Shown here: positions 15,814-22,202 of the stretch, in pieces
Numbering within the stretch: position 1 is the first letter of the stretch
How the letters are laid out: each line of letters begins with the position of its first letter
Source of the DNA: Monoglobus sp964442605
GTDB lineage: Bacteria > Bacillota > Clostridia > Monoglobales > Monoglobaceae
Assembly (NCBI GenBank): GCA_964442605.1
Contig: CAYTZR010000022.1
Coordinates: 1-34,622 of the forward strand
Direction: 5' to 3'
Length of the DNA: 34,622 nt
The notes under the pieces: generated by a model
Database searches by the model: none
What the model was told of the DNA's origin: nothing
Seen by the model: the letters and a program-made list of their open reading frames with translations, nothing else
Translations under genes and position numbers: made by a program

Positions 15814-16890
15814 ATGAGAAGAGTAGGAATTTTAACCAGCGGCGGCGACTGTCAAGGACTTAATTCAGCCATACGCGGCGTTGCCAAAGCGCTTTATGAG
15901 CACTTCGGCGCGGATGTGGAAATCTATGGTATCAAGGACGGCTACTACGGCTTGATTAATGGCGAATACCGAAAAATGGAGCCTATAGATTTTTCGGGTA
16001 TTTTAACCTTGGGCGGCACAATTCTGGGAACCTCGCGTCAGCCCTTCAAAACAATGCGCGAGGTTGACGAAAACCAAGTAGACAAGGTTGATAAAATGAA
16101 AAAGACCTATAAAAAGATGAAGCTGGATTGCTTGGTGGTACTGGGCGGAAACGGAACTCACAAAACCGCGAACCTGCTCAGCCAGGAGGGGCTTAACGTT
16201 ATAGGGCTGCCCAAGACCATTGATAATGACATATGGGGCACCGATATGACTTTCGGCTTTTACAGCGCCCTTAACGTTGCGACAGACGTTATCGACAGAA
16301 TTCACACCACCGCCAGTTCTCACGGTCGAGTGTTCATAATTGAGATAATGGGTCACAAGGTGGGCTGGCTCACGCTGTATGCCGGAATTGCCGGCGGAGC
16401 CGATGTTATACTGCTGCCTGAAATTCCATACAATATCGACAGCGTCATCGCTGAACTTGACAACCGCACAAGCAAGGGCAAAATGTTTTCTATCATTGCC
16501 GTTGCCGAGGGCGCTGTTTCTCAAGAGGAAGCAAAAATGAAGAAGAAGGAATTTAAGGCTCACCGTGCCGCAATGACACATTCCTCTATTTCATACCGCA
16601 TAGCCGATGAGATAAGAGAAAAATATAACCATGAAATCAGAGTTTGCGTACCGGGTCACTTCCAGAGAGGCGGAAGTCCGTGCCCCTACGACAGAGTTTT
16701 CACCACTCGCATCGGAACAAGCGCGGCGAAGCTTATAGCGCAGGAGAAGTACGGATATATGGTCGCTCTCCAGAAGAACGAAATCGTTCCTGTTCCTCTG
16801 AGCAAGGTTGCCGGAAAGCTGAAATGCGTTACTCCCGACTGCAACGAGGTAATAACAGCCCGCCAGATGGGAATATGCTTCGGCGATTGA
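15814..16890 (+). CDS. pfkA: 6-phosphofructokinase (group III-like)
   Basis: The 358-residue enzyme phosphorylates fructose 6-phosphate, the committed glycolytic step. Visible motifs: GILTSGGDCQGLNSAIRG (5-22), GGTILGTSR, LGGNGTHKTAN (110-120), PKTIDND (133-139, catalytic base D137), IEIMGHKVGW and PGHFQRGGSP. Its phosphate-donor residues are mixed: glycine 114 at the position that favours ATP, but lysine 134 as in pyrophosphate-dependent enzymes; the usual GGDG aspartate is asparagine 113. Similar sequences occur in Clostridia. The donor is probably ATP but should be measured. It follows the DUF2344 gene after 26 bp with a GGAGG site. Confidence 0.92.
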   Translation: MRRVGILTSGGDCQGLNSAIRGVAKALYEHFGADVEIYGIKDGYYGLINGEYRKMEPIDFSGILTLGGTILGTSRQPFKTMREVDENQVDKVDKMKKTYKKMKLDCLVVLGGNGTHKTANLLSQEGLNVIGLPKTIDNDIWGTDMTFGFYSALNVATDVIDRIHTTASSHGRVFIIEIMGHKVGWLTLYAGIAGGADVILLPEIPYNIDSVIAELDNRTSKGKMFSIIAVAEGAVSQEEAKMKKKEFKAHRAAMTHSSISYRIADEIREKYNHEIRVCVPGHFQRGGSPCPYDRVFTTRIGTSAAKLIAQEKYGYMVALQKNEIVPVPLSKVAGKLKCVTPDCNEVITARQMGICFGD

Positions 16891-16994
16891 AATTTTCGCG
16901 CGGTTCTTTCCGACAGAACATATGGGCTTTCAGATAGAGCGCGTAGGCTTTCGGATTTAATAATGAAAAAGAAATTTAAATATCCCGGGGAAAC

Positions 16995-17012
16995 GAGCCG
17001 AAAGGCTCTTTT
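16995..17012 (+). terminator. Probable pfkA terminator
   Basis: GAGCC-GAAA-GGCTC-TTTT: a 5-bp GC-rich stem with a GNRA loop and a short T-run, about 105 bases after the pfkA stop. Confidence 0.55.
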
Positions 17013-17041
17013 CTCGTGTGGATATAATAGATATATATTAA

Positions 17042-17066
17042 GGCTTGCCGGAGGCAGGTCATTTTT
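17042..17066 (+). terminator. Second terminator-like hairpin
   Basis: CTTGCC-GGA-GGCAGG (one G-U pair) followed by TCATTTTTT. It lies only about 15 bases after a TATAAT box, which is odd. The GGAGG in the hairpin might instead be a ribosome binding site for the ATG at 17068. Confidence 0.4.
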
Positions 17067-17346
17067 TATGCCTTTTCAGGGAGGTGAAATTCCGCAAAAA
17101 GACAACAAAAATATCCGTAAACAGTATATTTACGGACAAATACGGGAAAATCGCGCTGCCGCTGAGTTTTCACAGATACGCAATATTTACGGCATTGCAA
17201 AATGTTATAATGATTATATCATTTTGCGGCGTGTCATGTCAAGCGTTTAAGCGCAATTTTATGGAATTTTTTGACAAAGTTATCCCCATATGTTACATCA
17301 TGCGTAAAAAATATATGGTTTTGAAACATCATTTAATAAACAATCT

Positions 17347-17790
17347 CTAAGCAAAGAGAATATATATAAGCGCCGCAAGCAACGGTATATTATCTTTGTC
17401 ATCGCTGTCGGCAACGAGCAAAATCAGAGAAAAAAGCAGCAAATCCTCTGCTGTCAGCGAGCCGAGAATTTTTTTGTTATCCCGATTATATATCTCATTT
17501 GGTATGAAATTAAACACAGCATTAATTATACTCTTTCCTCCGTCCGTCGCAAGCATTCCGAACAACCCCTTTTTCCCAGTATGCCCGATTTTGTTATTAG
17601 TATATTCCAAATTATTTTCGTGATTTTTTTCGTGATTTTTTTCGTGATTATTTTTAATATTTTTTTCGTAATCATTTTCGTTTCTGTGAGCCGACTCTGA
17701 CCGCATAGGCTTCGGTGTCTCCTGATTTTCACTGCCGCCTGAATTTCCGCTCTGTCCGAAGCTTGTATTAAAATTTAAACGCCTGTACAT
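17347..17790 (-). CDS. Hypothetical protein with Asn/His/Glu repeats and hydrophobic C-terminus
   Basis: I do not recognise a named family. The 147-residue protein has a polar N-terminal half rich in N, S, H, E and K, with a short repeat HEKN in three copies (about 51-62), encoded by a 12-bp tandem repeat. The C-terminal part (about 105-147) ends in LTAEDLLLFSLILLV-like sequence, an acidic linker and another hydrophobic helix. The C-terminal pattern (E-D-L-L-L..., acidic break, L-rich end) is a style seen in small Clostridia proteins of unknown function. It is the last of three small genes in a probable operon, 8 bp after its upstream neighbour, with a ribosome binding site in that gap. Confidence 0.65.
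   Translation of the reverse strand: MYRRLNFNTSFGQSGNSGGSENQETPKPMRSESAHRNENDYEKNIKNNHEKNHEKNHENNLEYTNNKIGHTGKKGLFGMLATDGGKSIINAVFNFIPNEIYNRDNKKILGSLTAEDLLLFSLILLVADSDDKDNIPLLAALIYILFA
17615..17650. repeat. 12-bp in-frame tandem repeat (three copies)
   Basis: TTTTCGTGATTT occurs three times in succession (the last copy ends in A instead of T) within the small gene above, encoding the HEKN-type peptide repeat on the minus strand. Confidence 0.85.
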
Positions 17791-17798
17791 AGAGCCTC

Positions 17799-18191
17799 CT
17801 AAAAATCAAGGTTAATACCGCTGTCATTTAATATGGTCAACGCCCTTATTATCCCCATAATTTTTACCGCGCTGTCCGTTTTTTCCCGCCTGCTCTCCCT
17901 GAGATAAGGCTTTATCGCGTACAAAAGCGCGGCATCCCTTCCTTCGCTTTCGGATTTCATTTTAGACATAATCTTACCGAGCTTTATCATCATATCCATC
18001 CGGTCAATCCGATCCAAATCCGGAAAACCGCTGTTACCCTTGGCTGCCGAAGTATCTTCCCGTTCATCTGCTTCGACAAAGGCGTTGATTATATTATTGA
18101 GCTTGGACTGACCTTCATCGCTGCTCATCATCTCTTGGATTTTTTCAATAGCTGAGCTGAAATCAAAATCCATATTCTGTTCATCGCTCAT
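17799..18191 (-). CDS. Hypothetical acidic helical protein
   Basis: The 130-residue protein is not a family I can name. It is acidic and mainly helical, starting MSDEQNMDFDFSSAIEKIQ, with a linker around 50-65 and a C-terminal region (about 85-125) containing LLYAIKPYLRESRREKTDSA followed by a hydrophobic helix. A motif of the form LL-A-KPYL-E-RR-K-D-A recurs in small uncharacterised Clostridia proteins (from memory). It is the middle gene of a three-gene group, 57 bp after its upstream neighbour; that gap contains an 8-bp tandem repeat. No signal peptide or catalytic motif is seen. Confidence 0.7.
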   Translation of the reverse strand: MSDEQNMDFDFSSAIEKIQEMMSSDEGQSKLNNIINAFVEADEREDTSAAKGNSGFPDLDRIDRMDMMIKLGKIMSKMKSESEGRDAALLYAIKPYLRESRREKTDSAVKIMGIIRALTILNDSGINLDF

Positions 18192-18206
18192 CTAATCGCC
18201 GCCTTT

Positions 18207-18238
18207 ATTGAATTATTGAATTGTTGAATTGTTAAATT
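18207..18238. repeat. 8-bp imperfect tandem repeat (four copies)
   Basis: ATTGAATT, ATTGAATT, GTTGAATT and GTTAAATT follow each other directly in the gap between two small genes of unknown function. Confidence 0.85.
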
Positions 18239-18248
18239 ATTTTCCCTT

Positions 18249-18524
18249 TTACTTGCCGCCCGATAAAAGAGAATTTAGCGTTCTCACGGCATCGGGGTTT
18301 GAGCTTAATACTTTTTTAAGCTTTGGATTACCGTTCAAAAAACTGTTTATATCCTTCGGGTTAATTTGACTCAATTGCCGTTTGAGCTGCGTAGAATTTG
18401 TTCCGTTAATGGCGCTTGTAACCTTATTCAGTTCTTCCTCGGACATTGTCTTTCCGAGTTGCTTTAACATATCACTGAGCTTGTTTTTGTCAACATTGTT
18501 TGTCAAATCATTGATGTTAATCAT
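18249..18524 (-). CDS. Small helical protein of unknown function
   Basis: From the chosen start the protein has 91 residues, MININDLTNNVDKNKLSDML onward, rich in N, S, K and L, mostly predicted helical, ending LNSLLSGGK. No catalytic motif or membrane segment. The ATG at 18524 has a strong GGAAAGGAG site ten bases upstream, so it is preferred over an ATG at 18581 that would add 19 residues with no such site. First of three small genes on the minus strand; the other two lie 57 bp and 8 bp apart downstream. The upstream region is shared with a divergent phosphoesterase gene. Function unknown. Confidence 0.7.
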   Translation of the reverse strand: MININDLTNNVDKNKLSDMLKQLGKTMSEEELNKVTSAINGTNSTQLKRQLSQINPKDINSFLNGNPKLKKVLSSNPDAVRTLNSLLSGGK

Positions 18525-18630
18525 AATTAAAAATCTCCTTTCCCAAAAAGCATGCCGATTTCCGTCATTCCACCCGATCATATTTTTTATGCTACAGCGT
18601 TGTGCAAACTCTTTTACATTACATTCTATG

Positions 18631-18646
18631 TATTTTTATAAAAATA
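18631..18646. promoter_or_regulatory. 16-bp perfect palindrome in a divergent promoter region
   Basis: TATTTTTATAAAAATA reads the same on both strands and abuts the -35 box of the phosphoesterase promoter. It could be an operator serving both divergent units; AT-rich chance palindromes are also possible. Confidence 0.35.
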
Positions 18647-18675
18647 GTGACAAAAAAATAAATTTATGTTATAAT
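18647..18675 (+). promoter_or_regulatory. Promoter of the phosphoesterase-coaX-malic enzyme operon
   Basis: Plus-strand -35 GTGACA (18647-18652), 17-bp spacer, -10 TATAAT (18670-18675), followed by a GGAGG ribosome binding site for the ATG at 18706. Confidence 0.7.
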
Positions 18676-18705
18676 AGTCAAGTATTGTGGTATGGAGGTA
18701 CTGTT

Positions 18706-19164
18706 ATGAAAGCGTTGGTTTTAAGTGATTCACACGGCGGATTTAATAATCTCGTCAAGGCTGTTGAGAACGAAAATGATATTTCAATGATAATTTTTGC
18801 CGGAGATGTGCAGAAGGATGTTGACAAATTAATCAAAGCATATCCTCAAATTCCTGTCGCGTATGTTCTTGGTAACAATGATTGGTTTGTTCATGATGTT
18901 CCATTTGAAATTACGTTTACATTTGCCGGAAAACGTGTATTCCTGACACATGGTCACAAATATAACGTCAAAAGCGGACTTTACTCCCTTTTGATGAAAT
19001 CCAAAGAAGTAAACGCTGATATATGTATTTTCGGTCACACTCACACAGCATATAACGAGACCACAGACGGCGTGCTTATGTTAAATCCGGGAACCGCATG
19101 GCTCTCTTACGCTGTGTTGGAGGTTGACAGCTCAGGAAAAATCAGCGCGGAAATTAAAAAATAA
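18706..19164 (+). CDS. YfcE-like metallophosphoesterase
   Basis: The 152-residue protein has the complete calcineurin-like metal site of the YfcE/MJ0936 family: SDSHGG near the N-terminus, FAGDVQ (about 34-39), LGNND (about 55-59), LTHGH and FGHTH. Such enzymes hydrolyse phosphodiesters in vitro; the physiological substrate is not known. The start at 18706 has a GGAGG site six bases upstream and lies after the promoter; a longer frame extending upstream to 18382 crosses the promoter and the divergent gene and is rejected. First gene of an operon with coaX and malic enzyme; the gap to coaX is 19 bp. Confidence 0.9.
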   Translation: MKALVLSDSHGGFNNLVKAVENENDISMIIFAGDVQKDVDKLIKAYPQIPVAYVLGNNDWFVHDVPFEITFTFAGKRVFLTHGHKYNVKSGLYSLLMKSKEVNADICIFGHTHTAYNETTDGVLMLNPGTAWLSYAVLEVDSSGKISAEIKK

Positions 19165-19183
19165 AACAGATGAGGAGAATTCT

Positions 19184-19969
19184 ATGTTACTTGCTATTGA
19201 TGTAGGCAACACAAATATTGTTGCGGCGCTTTATAACGGTGACACTCTGATACGTCATTGGAGAATGTCAACCGATATAGAAAAAGCCAGCGATGAATAC
19301 GGAATATTGTTAACTCAATTTCTTATAAGCGAAAATGTCAGAGCCAAGGATATCAACGCCGTCATTATCGCATCGGTTGTACCGACGGTTATGCACTCGC
19401 TAAAAAACGCGGTTACAAGGTATTTAAACTGTATACCGATGATTGTAGGACCCGGCATAAAAACCGGAATGAATATCAGAATGGACAATCCCAGAGAGCT
19501 TGGCGCGGACAGAATAGTTAACGCGGTGGCGGCGATTAATAAATTTACCCCGCCGCTCATAATCGTGGATTTCGGAACCGCCACTACCTTTTGCGCCGTT
19601 GATAAGGACAGCAACTATGTAGGCGGAGTCATAACCGCGGGAGTTAAAATATCTATGGAAGCATTGTTCGAAAAAACAGCAAAGCTGCCAAAGGTTGAAA
19701 TTATAAAGCCTCCCTCCGTATTAGGGAAAAATACGGTAAATTCAATCCAGAGCGGCGCACTCTACGGTCATGCGGGACAGACGGACAGCATAATACGCAG
19801 AATAAAAAAAGAAATAGGCGATAACGCGACGGTTATCGCGACGGGAGGACTTGCGAAAATGATTTCAAACGAGTCCGAAGAAATTGATATAGTTGACAGT
19901 ATGCTGACACTTGACGGACTTAGAATATTGTATGATAAAAATAAGGAGATAACGAAAAATGGACTATAA
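19184..19969 (+). CDS. coaX: Type III pantothenate kinase
   Basis: The 261-residue protein carries the type III signatures: IDVGNTN (5-11), the pantothenate-binding GADRIVN (108-114), DFGTATT (129-135) and GGVITAGVKISMEAL. It makes 4'-phosphopantothenate, the first step of coenzyme A synthesis; this type is insensitive to CoA feedback and needs a monovalent cation. The ATG at 19184 has GAGGAG upstream; a longer frame from 19124 overlaps the preceding gene and is not preferred. Its end overlaps the malic enzyme start by 11 bp, so the two are translationally coupled. BirA, a frequent neighbour, is not present. Confidence 0.94.
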   Translation: MLLAIDVGNTNIVAALYNGDTLIRHWRMSTDIEKASDEYGILLTQFLISENVRAKDINAVIIASVVPTVMHSLKNAVTRYLNCIPMIVGPGIKTGMNIRMDNPRELGADRIVNAVAAINKFTPPLIIVDFGTATTFCAVDKDSNYVGGVITAGVKISMEALFEKTAKLPKVEIIKPPSVLGKNTVNSIQSGALYGHAGQTDSIIRRIKKEIGDNATVIATGGLAKMISNESEEIDIVDSMLTLDGLRILYDKNKEITKNGL

Positions 19970-21119
19970 CAGGGAAGCTATCAAATTACACAAGAAGTTA
20001 AGGGGAAAAATCGAGATCTCATCAAGAGCGGCAACTACAAACAAGGATGAGCTTTCGGTTGCGTACACCCCCGGCATCGCGGAGCCATGCCGTGAAATTG
20101 CCAAGGATGCCGGAAAGGTTTACGACTATACAAGAAAAGGCAATCTTGTGGCTGTTGTCACCGACGGAAGCGCTGTTTTGGGACTGGGCAATATCGGACC
20201 TGAGGCGGGAATGCCGGTAATGGAAGGAAAGTGCGTTTTGTTTAAAAACTTTGCGAATATCGACGCTTTTCCCATTTGTCTTGGTACAAACGATGTTGAC
20301 GAGATAGTAAACACCGTAAAAAATATAGCTCCGACATTCGGCGGAATTAATCTGGAGGATATTTCCGCTCCCAGATGCTTTGAGATAGAACGCCGCCTGC
20401 GTGAGGAACTGGATATACCGGTATTCCACGATGATCAGCACGGGACTGCAATCGTTGTATCTGCCGGGATAATAAACGCTCTGCGCGTAGTCAATAAAAA
20501 AATTGAAGATGTACACATTGTAATAAACGGCGCCGGAAGCGCGGGAATTGCTATTTGTAAAATGCTTATCAACATGGGCGCACAAAATATTATACTCGTT
20601 GACAAAATCGGCGCTATCTGTGAAAACATGAACGGGCTTAATCCCGAGCAGGAAAAAATGTCTAAAATTACAAATCGTGACAAAAAAATCGGAAATCTTG
20701 CCGATGTTATGAAAGGCGCGGACGTATTTATCGGAGTATCGGCTCCGAATATTGTAACAAAGGAAATGGTTCAATCCATGGCCGACAATTCAATCGTTTT
20801 TGCAATGGCAAATCCGATGCCCGAAATTATGCCCGACCTCGCGAAGGAGGCGGGCGCGAGAGTCGTAGGAACCGGACGTTCTGACTTTCCCAATCAGATA
20901 AACAATGTTATAGCGTTTCCCGGAATTTTTCGCGGCGCGCTTGACGCGAGGGCAACGAGTATTACCGAGGAAATGAAGGTAGCGGCATGCAACGCTATAG
21001 CCTCTCTTATCTCAGATGAAGAGCTGAATGAGGAATATATTATTCCAAAAGCTTTTGATCCGCGCATAGCGGATACTGTCGCCAAGGCTGTTTCCGAAGC
21101 CTCAAATCGCCTCAAATAA
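19959..21119 (+). CDS. NAD(P)-dependent malic enzyme (short bacterial form)
   Basis: The 386-residue enzyme oxidatively decarboxylates malate to pyruvate. It has the catalytic tyrosine in AYTPGIAEPC (Y36), the lysines and metal site around MEGKCVLFKNFANIDAFPI (88-106), LEDISAPRCFEIE, FHDDQHGTA and a Rossmann-type GAGSAG at 191-196. No acidic N-terminal or phosphotransacetylase C-terminal domain is present. It overlaps coaX by 11 bp, and a strong terminator ends the operon. Cofactor preference for NAD or NADP cannot be decided from this reading. Confidence 0.93.
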   Translation: MDYNREAIKLHKKLRGKIEISSRAATTNKDELSVAYTPGIAEPCREIAKDAGKVYDYTRKGNLVAVVTDGSAVLGLGNIGPEAGMPVMEGKCVLFKNFANIDAFPICLGTNDVDEIVNTVKNIAPTFGGINLEDISAPRCFEIERRLREELDIPVFHDDQHGTAIVVSAGIINALRVVNKKIEDVHIVINGAGSAGIAICKMLINMGAQNIILVDKIGAICENMNGLNPEQEKMSKITNRDKKIGNLADVMKGADVFIGVSAPNIVTKEMVQSMADNSIVFAMANPMPEIMPDLAKEAGARVVGTGRSDFPNQINNVIAFPGIFRGALDARATSITEEMKVAACNAIASLISDEELNEEYIIPKAFDPRIADTVAKAVSEASNRLK

Positions 21120-21140
21120 AATAATTAAACAATAAAAAAT

Positions 21141-21172
21141 AATGGGTGTCTACCGGACCCCATTACTTTTTT
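21141..21172 (+). terminator. Terminator of the coaX-malic enzyme operon
   Basis: AATGGGTGTC-TACCG-GACCCCATT, a 9-bp stem with one bulged T, followed by ACTTTTTT. An A-rich stretch on the left side could let it work on the minus strand too. Confidence 0.85.
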
Positions 21173-21290
21173 GGTGAGTTGTAATTATTTAAATCATTAA
21201 ATTTAGTATGCTAAAATAATCAAATAGGCATACCATGATACCCGATAAACAGGATTTAAAAATTCGTAAGTACTAACTATTAACGTTCAA

Positions 21291-21629
21291 TTAACGCTTC
21301 GCGCTCTTTAAACTATCAGCCTTACATCTTTCGTACTCGACGTCAAGTACGGTTTGAATGGTGTGTTCAGCCAATTTGTCAAGAGCGTTATACTTCTTCA
21401 CCAATGTGATTACGCTATCGTTTATAACCAACGGAGTCTCGTAATCAAACACCTGAATGTCCAAAGCCTTGCACATCTTCATAACTGTACTAAAACCTGT
21501 TCCTGAAATACCATTCTTTAGCGCACTTACTACTGTTGTTTGTGCAATACCTACACTAATTGCAAACTGACGTACACTACGATACTGTTTTTTAATTTCC
21601 TGCTTAATAAGCAAGGTTAACTCATCCAC
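21291..21629 (-). CDS. Orphan XRE-like helix-turn-helix regulator (copy 1)
   Basis: The 112-residue protein has an N-terminal helix-turn-helix: SVRQFAISVGIAQTTVVSAL (about 18-37), then FSTVMKMCKALDIQVF (47-62), the typical layout of small Cro/CI-type repressors. The C-terminal 40 residues are helical and contain VEYERCKAD. It is clearly paralogous to the next gene. The start is GTG, with GGAGGTG upstream and a full-consensus promoter of its own. No phage or toxin gene lies beside it, so its target is unknown; autoregulation is inferred from an inverted repeat over its -35 box. Confidence 0.82.
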   Translation of the reverse strand: MDELTLLIKQEIKKQYRSVRQFAISVGIAQTTVVSALKNGISGTGFSTVMKMCKALDIQVFDYETPLVINDSVITLVKKYNALDKLAEHTIQTVLDVEYERCKADSLKSAKR

Positions 21630-21652
21630 TGAAACACCTCCAATCTTGTCAT

Positions 21653-21681
21653 ATTATATCATAATTACAAGCAATTGTCAA
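21653..21681 (-). promoter_or_regulatory. Consensus promoter of HTH regulator copy 1 with ACAA/TTGT inverted repeat
   Basis: Minus-strand -35 TTGACA (21676-21681), 17-bp spacer, -10 TATAAT (21653-21658), a perfect consensus match. ACAA-GCAA-TTGT (21667-21678) is an inverted repeat overlapping the -35, a plausible operator. Confidence 0.75.
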
Positions 21682-21689
21682 TATTTGTA

Positions 21690-22004
21690 TTAAAAATTAA
21701 TAATTCGTTCATATTCTTTTTCGATAATAGCCGTTATTAACTCGATTCCATGCCCATCAAGCGCCAAAAGCTTGCTGATAAATTCCAAATCGAAATCGGA
21801 AAATTTTAAATTTTTGTTTTCAAATATGTCAATTTCCAAAATTCGGCATATATACATAACCGTAGAAAACCTGCTGCTGTCAATTTCATTTTTGATTATT
21901 GAGTTTAGGGTTGAATACGGTATATCAACAGTCCTCGAAAATTTTGCCACGCTTTCATATTCTTCCTCAATTTTGCATTTAATAATATCACATAGATTTT
22001 CCAA
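21690..22004 (-). CDS. Orphan XRE-like helix-turn-helix regulator (copy 2)
   Basis: From the chosen TTG start the protein has 104 residues, with an HTH in SVAKFSRTVDIPYSTLNSII (about 17-36) and FSTVMYICRILEIDIF (about 46-61), matching copy 1 almost position by position, plus the C-terminal EKEYER. TTG at 22004 has AGGTG six bases upstream; GTG at 22013 would add three residues, but the purine-rich sequence is then too close. It has its own promoter with a larger inverted repeat. The gene and its flanks are AT-rich. A past duplication is inferred; the target is unknown. Confidence 0.8.
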   Translation of the reverse strand: MENLCDIIKCKIEEEYESVAKFSRTVDIPYSTLNSIIKNEIDSSRFSTVMYICRILEIDIFENKNLKFSDFDLEFISKLLALDGHGIELITAIIEKEYERIINF

Positions 22005-22035
22005 AATATTCACCTACCAAATTTCGTCTGTTTCA

Positions 22036-22064
22036 AGTTTATCAAAGACAAAAACATTTGTCAA
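22036..22064 (-). promoter_or_regulatory. Promoter of HTH regulator copy 2 with GACAAA/TTTGTC operator-like repeat
   Basis: Minus-strand -35 TTGACA (22059-22064), 17-bp spacer, -10 TAAACT (22036-22041). A perfect inverted repeat GACAAA-N4-TTTGTC (22047-22062) overlaps the -35 and shares the ACAA-N4-TTGT core with the promoter of copy 1. Confidence 0.7.
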
Positions 22065-22171
22065 GATATTCAGACTAAAAATTCAACAGTTTGGTAAAAA
22101 TAATCCAAAAATCAATGATATTACACTTAGCAAAAATAAAATATGCAATTTGCGATAACATTTATTAGTAA

Positions 22172-22201
22172 ATTTTAAATTTAATATGTTTAATTTAAAA
22201 T
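22172..22201 (-). terminator. AT-only hairpin after the L,D-transpeptidase gene
   Basis: ATTTTAAATT (22172-22181) and AATTTAAAAT (22192-22201) form a perfect 10-bp stem right after the L,D-transpeptidase stop. It is all A and T, so as a terminator it is weak; a T-containing tract follows on the minus strand. Confidence 0.4.
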
Positions 22202-22202
22202 A

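Larger units (their letters stand above)
16891..17346. other. Gene-free structured intergenic region
   Basis: No recognised gene in 456 bases. It contains a terminator-like hairpin (16995-17012), a TATAAT box near 17023 without a clear -35, a second terminator-like hairpin (17042-17066), an AGGGAGGTGAAATT ribosome-binding-like sequence (about 17079-17092) with no proper start codon after it, and two perfect 8-bp inverted repeats (17114-17136 and 17197-17227). Two open frames (from 17068, about 60 residues; from 17086, about 88 residues ending at 17350) have no recognisable family and weak starts. It may hold a small RNA, a decayed gene or a short unknown gene. Confidence 0.5.

Noticed and set aside
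17615..17650. CRISPR-like repeats
   Set aside because: Units are 12 bp with no spacers and lie in frame within a gene; no cas genes are in the window.
18382..18705. Upstream extension of the phosphoesterase frame
   Set aside because: It crosses the promoter and the divergent gene; the ATG at 18706 has the proper ribosome binding site.
21291..22064. Prophage or toxin-antitoxin module
   Set aside because: The two HTH genes have no integrase, structural gene, toxin-like partner or attachment-site repeats near them.
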